Shown here: piece after piece, positions 6,554 through 9,140 of the stretch
Layout: each line of letters opens with the position of its first letter
How positions within the stretch are numbered: position 1 is the stretch's first letter
Source: Actinomycetes bacterium
GTDB taxonomy: Bacteria > Actinomycetota > Humimicrobiia > JAHJRV01
Direction of reading: 5' to 3'
Length of the DNA stretch: 9,140 bases
Assembly (NCBI GenBank): GCA_030640275.1
Contig: DAOWJR010000084.1
Location: 1-9,140, forward strand
Position numbers and translations under genes: made by a program
The notes under the pieces: generated by a model
Database searches by the model: none
What the model was told of the DNA's origin: nothing
The model's input: the letters and a program-made list of their open reading frames with translations, nothing else

Positions 6554-8311
6554 AAAAGAATAAACCTTGAGTTAATATTTATACTTCTTTTAGCATTATT
6601 CTTAGCTATTTTAGCATTTAATCCAGTATTATCTTGTTTTGGTGATAATGCAAGATACATGATACTTGGAAAATCCATTTCTCAAGGAATTGGATTTAAA
6701 TTAATAAATTATCCAGAAAATCCTCCTGATTACAAGGCATATCCAGGTTTTCCACTTATTCTGTCATTTTTTTATTTTATTTTAGGTTCTAAATTTATTG
6801 AAGTAAACATCTTAATAGTTTCCAAAATAATTGTTTTTACATGTTTTATTCTCTCTGTTTTATTTTTCTATCTTGTAGCAAAAAAGGATCTGGATAGATT
6901 AACTTTATTGCTGGCAACAATTTTTTTTATAACTCATCCTGAACTTTTAAGCTTCTCATCAAAAGTAATGACAGAGACTGTCTATAATCTTTTTCTACTT
7001 ATCACTTTATATTTCTTTAGTCTAACAGAAAAGAAAATTAATAAAGATAATAATTATAATATTAACATTGGTGATTATAATACTAACATTGATGATAGGG
7101 GAAGTAGTGAAAATAAAAACAATGATAGCAATAAGAAGAAGAAAAAAAACATCCATAAAATCAATGATATTATTGGTGAGTATTTAAGAGATAAAAATTT
7201 TTCATTATTGATATTTTTTTCAATATTTGCATTTTTAATCAGACCAATTGGTCTTTACATCATCCTTGCTGTATTTATACAAATTTTTTTAAATGAGAAC
7301 AAAATTAAATCAGGGATTTATTTTGTATTTACATTAGTACCAGTTATTTTGTGGAACTTAAGAGCACTGATTTCAAATAAAGTTAGCTATGTAAGTGAGT
7401 TTTTCAAGGTCAATCTCAGTGACTATTCCGAAGGAAATATAGATTTTATAAAATTTTTTGAGAGAGCAAAATCAAATTTCGATTATTATTTTAAAGCAGT
7501 TTTTTCGCAGATGACAAATGGCTTAAAAGATATTTTAAAAGGGAATATTTCAAATATTTTAAGAAGAAATATTTTTGTAATTAAAAATTCAAATTTTTTT
7601 GAAATTTTAAAAATTAAAGATTTCCATTTTATTGCAATTTTAGTGGTACTAATATTTATCATTTTAGGAATTATATACTTTTTAAAAAGGAGAAAATATA
7701 TTTATATATTATATTTTATTTTCTACTTTTTAGGACTTTTTATGTGGCCATGGCAATCAGAAAGACTTACAGTTTGCGTAATTCCTATTTTAATCATTCT
7801 TTTTTCAAGTGGGGCCTTGTTTTTTGAAGAGATAATACTAAAAATTTCAACAAAAAAAATAATAAAAATATTTGCATCAACAGTTTTAATATTAACTTTT
7901 ATTATATTTTTAGTTGGAAGTATATATAGTGGATATTTAGTAATAAATAAGAGTCTTGATTATAAAAATAATAAAAAATTTATATATGGTAAATCATGGG
8001 AGAATTTCTATGATGCAATGTATTGGTTAAAGGAAAATTCTTATGATGGCAGTTCAATACTTAGCAGGAGTAATTTCTTAGTTTATATTATAACTAATAG
8101 AGAGACGATATCATTTCCGTATAGTGATGGTGAACAAAAACAAAAAAAATATTTAAATAAATCTGATTTTATAATACAGGATAAAACAAATGAACGGTTT
8201 ATGAAGTATGTGTACCCGATAATTGAAAAATATAAGGAAAATTTTAAAACAGTTTATGAAGCAGGTAATGATGGCACTGTTGTTTACAAAAGACTGAAAA
8301 AACTTGATTAA
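6551..8311 (+). CDS. GT-C fold membrane glycosyltransferase, PMT/ArnT (GT39/GT83)-like
   Basis: A predicted polytopic membrane enzyme that would move a sugar from a polyprenyl-phosphate donor to an extracytoplasmic acceptor; the acceptor cannot be read from the sequence. Translated from ATT 6551 it has 586 residues. It begins with a hydrophobic helix (about 8-24), then FGDNARYMILGKSI, where Asp32 matches the catalytic Asp after helix 1 in this superfamily. YPGFPLILSFFYFILGS (64-80) and MTETVYNLFLLITLYFF (140-156) are further family-like segments. More helices run to about residue 457, including WPWQSERLTVCVIPILIIL (399-417), and a soluble C-terminal domain of about 130 residues follows. A cytoplasmic Asn/Lys-rich loop (about 158-212) contains a 7-codon tandem duplication. 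Starting at ATG 6659 would delete helix 1 and Asp32. No ATG, GTG or TTG lies in frame between 6551 and 6659, so either the start is non-canonical or the 5' end carries an error or mutation. It follows tpiA by 63 bp. Confidence 0.82.
   Translation: MKRINLELIFILLLALFLAILAFNPVLSCFGDNARYMILGKSISQGIGFKLINYPENPPDYKAYPGFPLILSFFYFILGSKFIEVNILIVSKIIVFTCFILSVLFFYLVAKKDLDRLTLLLATIFFITHPELLSFSSKVMTETVYNLFLLITLYFFSLTEKKINKDNNYNINIGDYNTNIDDRGSSENKNNDSNKKKKKNIHKINDIIGEYLRDKNFSLLIFFSIFAFLIRPIGLYIILAVFIQIFLNENKIKSGIYFVFTLVPVILWNLRALISNKVSYVSEFFKVNLSDYSEGNIDFIKFFERAKSNFDYYFKAVFSQMTNGLKDILKGNISNILRRNIFVIKNSNFFEILKIKDFHFIAILVVLIFIILGIIYFLKRRKYIYILYFIFYFLGLFMWPWQSERLTVCVIPILIILFSSGALFFEEIILKISTKKIIKIFASTVLILTFIIFLVGSIYSGYLVINKSLDYKNNKKFIYGKSWENFYDAMYWLKENSYDGSSILSRSNFLVYIITNRETISFPYSDGEQKQKKYLNKSDFIIQDKTNERFMKYVYPIIEKYKENFKTVYEAGNDGTVVYKRLKKLD
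7052..7093 (+). repeat. In-frame 21-bp tandem duplication in the glycosyltransferase loop
   Basis: Two adjacent 21-bp units (7052-7072 and 7073-7093) differ at only a few bases and encode NYNINIG and DYNTNID. They lie in the hydrophilic loop between predicted membrane helices, a region also rich in Asn and in a Lys run at about 7136-7149. The pattern suggests recent slippage-type expansion in an unconstrained linker. Confidence 0.7.
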
Positions 8312-8395
8312 CCAAAAATTATTTAAAAAATTTATTTAATAAAGAATGTTGTATAATATCTTAAAGATTAAAAACTTGAATTGACTAAAGAGGTA

Positions 8396-8424
8396 TTGAC
8401 AAAAGCTATTTTTTTGTTTAATAT
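8396..8424 (+). promoter_or_regulatory. Sigma-A promoter P1 (distal) for the substrate-binding protein gene
   Basis: A perfect -35 TTGACA (8396-8401), a 17-bp spacer and TAATAT (8419-8424, 4/6 to the -10 consensus). The predicted transcript would start near 8431 and give a leader of roughly 230 bases. Confidence 0.6.
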
Positions 8425-8487
8425 TTCATAAAATTAAATTTATTAAATATTGTATCGAATTAAAATTTATCAAAATATTTTATTCTA

Positions 8488-8516
8488 TTGACAAATGGAC
8501 TTTTAATCTTTATTAT
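8488..8516 (+). promoter_or_regulatory. Sigma-A promoter P2 (proximal) for the substrate-binding protein gene
   Basis: A perfect -35 TTGACA (8488-8493), an exact 17-bp spacer and TATTAT (8511-8516, 5/6). This is the best promoter match I found in the window. The predicted start near 8523 gives a leader of about 135 bases before the ATG at 8659. An imperfect A/T inverted repeat lies directly upstream and could be a control site. Confidence 0.68.
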
Positions 8517-8595
8517 TTTAATAGATTTTATTAATTGTAATCTTATAAATAATAGAAGTTGCACATCTTATCTTGGAAGCAGCATGTAAAAAACA

Positions 8596-8609
8596 AAAAG
8601 GGGGTGATT
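8596..8609 (+). promoter_or_regulatory. Second Shine-Dalgarno-like block with no gene behind it
   Basis: AAAAGGGGGTGATT closely resembles the complement of the 16S rRNA 3' end (AGGAGGTGAT), but no reading frame follows: frames from nearby ATT, ATA and GTG codons stop after three codons or fewer. It sits about 50 bases upstream of the real ribosome binding site. It may be a ribosome standby site, part of a leader structure, or chance. Confidence 0.35.
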
Positions 8610-8644
8610 AAATAGAAAAATAAATATTTATTGTAAAAATTGAT

Positions 8645-8651
8645 AAGGAGG
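8645..8651 (+). promoter_or_regulatory. Strong ribosome binding site fixing the lipoprotein start
   Basis: AAGGAGG ends 7 bases before ATG 8659, an ideal arrangement. It supports this start together with the signal peptide that follows immediately. Confidence 0.85.
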
Positions 8652-8658
8652 TTTTTAA

Positions 8659-9140
8659 ATGAATTTTCTTAAAAAGATAATTTTAACGATTGTAGCACTT
8701 TCAATAGTTGCATCATTATCACTTACAATCATTGGTTGTCCTCCAGCACCACCTGCTGAAGAAGTTGAAGAAGTTGAAGAAGTTGAAGAAGTTGTTGGAC
8801 CAAAACCTGGTGGAAATTTAATCATTGCACAATGGAGCTCTCCTGATGGTCCATGGGATCCAACTCTTTATACAGATGCTTATACAGCAATGTCCTTGGA
8901 TTTAATAATGGAAGGATTAGCCGCTTATAATGAAAATCTAGAATTGATTCCATGGTTAGCGGAAAGCTGGGAAATCTCAGAAGATCAGAAGGAAATTATA
9001 CTCTACATAAGAGAGGGTATTAAGTGGCATGATGGAGAAGACTTTACTGCTGAGGATGTATCATTTACATTCCATGTAATGGGAAATCCAGAATATTTAG
9101 GTGTTAGATATGGTGAAGTTGTAGAACCACTGCTTGGAGC
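8659..9140 (+). CDS. ABC transporter substrate-binding lipoprotein, SBP family 5, 5' part
   Basis: The visible 160 residues are the N-terminal part of an extracytoplasmic solute-binding lipoprotein of the oligopeptide/dipeptide/nickel class (SBP_bac_5), normally about 500-600 residues; the rest lies beyond the window. Residues 1-27 are a lipoprotein signal peptide: MNFLKK, a hydrophobic core, and the lipobox TIIGC with the lipid-modified Cys at 27. A Pro-rich and acidic tether follows, containing four EEV repeats (34-45) and then GPKPGG. The mature domain starts at about residue 52. The family signature IREGIKWHDGEDFTAEDVSFTF is visible from about 117 to 138, preceded by LAESWEISED. The ligand cannot be told; peptides are most common, but some relatives bind sugars or metals. 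Permease and ATPase genes would be expected downstream. Two strong promoters upstream suggest a separate, well-expressed operon. Confidence 0.93.
   Translation, partial: MNFLKKIILTIVALSIVASLSLTIIGCPPAPPAEEVEEVEEVEEVVGPKPGGNLIIAQWSSPDGPWDPTLYTDAYTAMSLDLIMEGLAAYNENLELIPWLAESWEISEDQKEIILYIREGIKWHDGEDFTAEDVSFTFHVMGNPEYLGVRYGEVVEPLLG
8758..8793 (+). repeat. Four perfect 9-bp repeats encoding an (EEV)4 tether
   Basis: GAAGAAGTT occurs four times in exact tandem and encodes Glu-Glu-Val repeats directly after the lipobox. It forms the flexible acidic linker between the lipid anchor and the binding domain. Exact identity of the copies suggests recent expansion by slippage. Confidence 0.9.

Larger units (their letters stand above)
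8312..8658. other. 347-bp non-coding regulatory region before the transporter gene
   Basis: No convincing gene is present on either strand. The stretch is extremely A/T-rich except for a small patch at about 8556-8583. It holds a perfect TATAAT (8352-8357) without a clear -35, two good sigma-A promoters (8396-8424 and 8488-8516), an imperfect inverted repeat just before the second promoter (GAATTAAAAT at 8457-8466 and ATTTTATTC at 8477-8485), a possible short stem (GTTGC 8558-8562 with GCAGC 8579-8583), and two Shine-Dalgarno-like blocks. No GC-rich terminator hairpin follows the glycosyltransferase. Confidence 0.6.

Noticed and set aside
8352..8357. Perfect TATAAT as a third promoter before the lipoprotein gene
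   Set aside because: No acceptable -35 at 16-18 bp upstream and no TG extension; the two downstream matches are better.
8584..8589. ATG-TAA minimal reading frame in the leader
   Set aside because: A start followed directly by a stop has no ribosome binding site of its own here and is expected by chance.
1..9140. CRISPR array, tRNA, rRNA, transposase, toxin-antitoxin or defence genes
   Set aside because: I looked on both strands for direct-repeat arrays, cloverleaf-like sequences and typical protein motifs and saw none; the window is core genome.

Overview
This is an AT-rich (roughly 30% G+C by eye) bacterial chromosome segment with every gene on the + strand. Gene content and order are housekeeping: the C-terminal half of uvrC, a small YvlD/phage-holin-4 family membrane protein, rapZ, whiA, then the glycolytic trio gap-pgk-tpiA, then a GT-C (PMT/ArnT-like) membrane glycosyltransferase, and finally the 5' end of a lipoprotein that begins an oligopeptide-type ABC transporter substrate-binding protein. 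Strong Shine-Dalgarno sequences, whiA, a lipobox and the high A+T point to a low-GC, probably anaerobic bacterium outside the Proteobacteria. A Firmicutes-like or candidate-phylum lineage (for example Atribacterota-like) fits, but I cannot place it from this sequence alone.

Layout. Positions 2-928 hold uvrC, cut by the window edge. Positions 1018-3214 hold a compact group: the YvlD-like protein, then rapZ, then whiA, with rapZ and whiA overlapping by one base (TAATG). After a 94-bp gap with a possible extended -10 and a perfect 17-bp palindrome come gap (3309-4313) and pgk (4353-5537). The 158-bp pgk-tpiA gap contains a GC-rich hairpin of the dispersed 'TCATTGCGAG...GCAATCTC' repeat type and a candidate promoter for tpiA (5696-6487). 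The glycosyltransferase follows. Its first transmembrane helix and probable catalytic Asp lie upstream of the first in-frame ATG (6659), so the gene appears to start at an unusual ATT codon at 6551, or has lost its start. A 347-bp non-coding stretch (8312-8658) carries two near-consensus sigma-A promoters and two Shine-Dalgarno-like blocks before the lipoprotein gene (8659 to beyond the end).

How it works together. gap, pgk and tpiA supply the triose section of glycolysis/gluconeogenesis. uvrC-rapZ-whiA next to gap-pgk-tpiA matches a block known from Actinobacteria and partly from Firmicutes, but here yvcK is cleanly missing between rapZ and whiA, and secG does not follow tpiA. I found no CRISPR array, tRNA, rRNA, insertion sequence or defence module. 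The window is mostly conserved core genome, and the points worth a second look are small-scale: the start codon, the altered Walker A motif, the repeat hairpin, the promoter and leader architecture, and the synteny gap.
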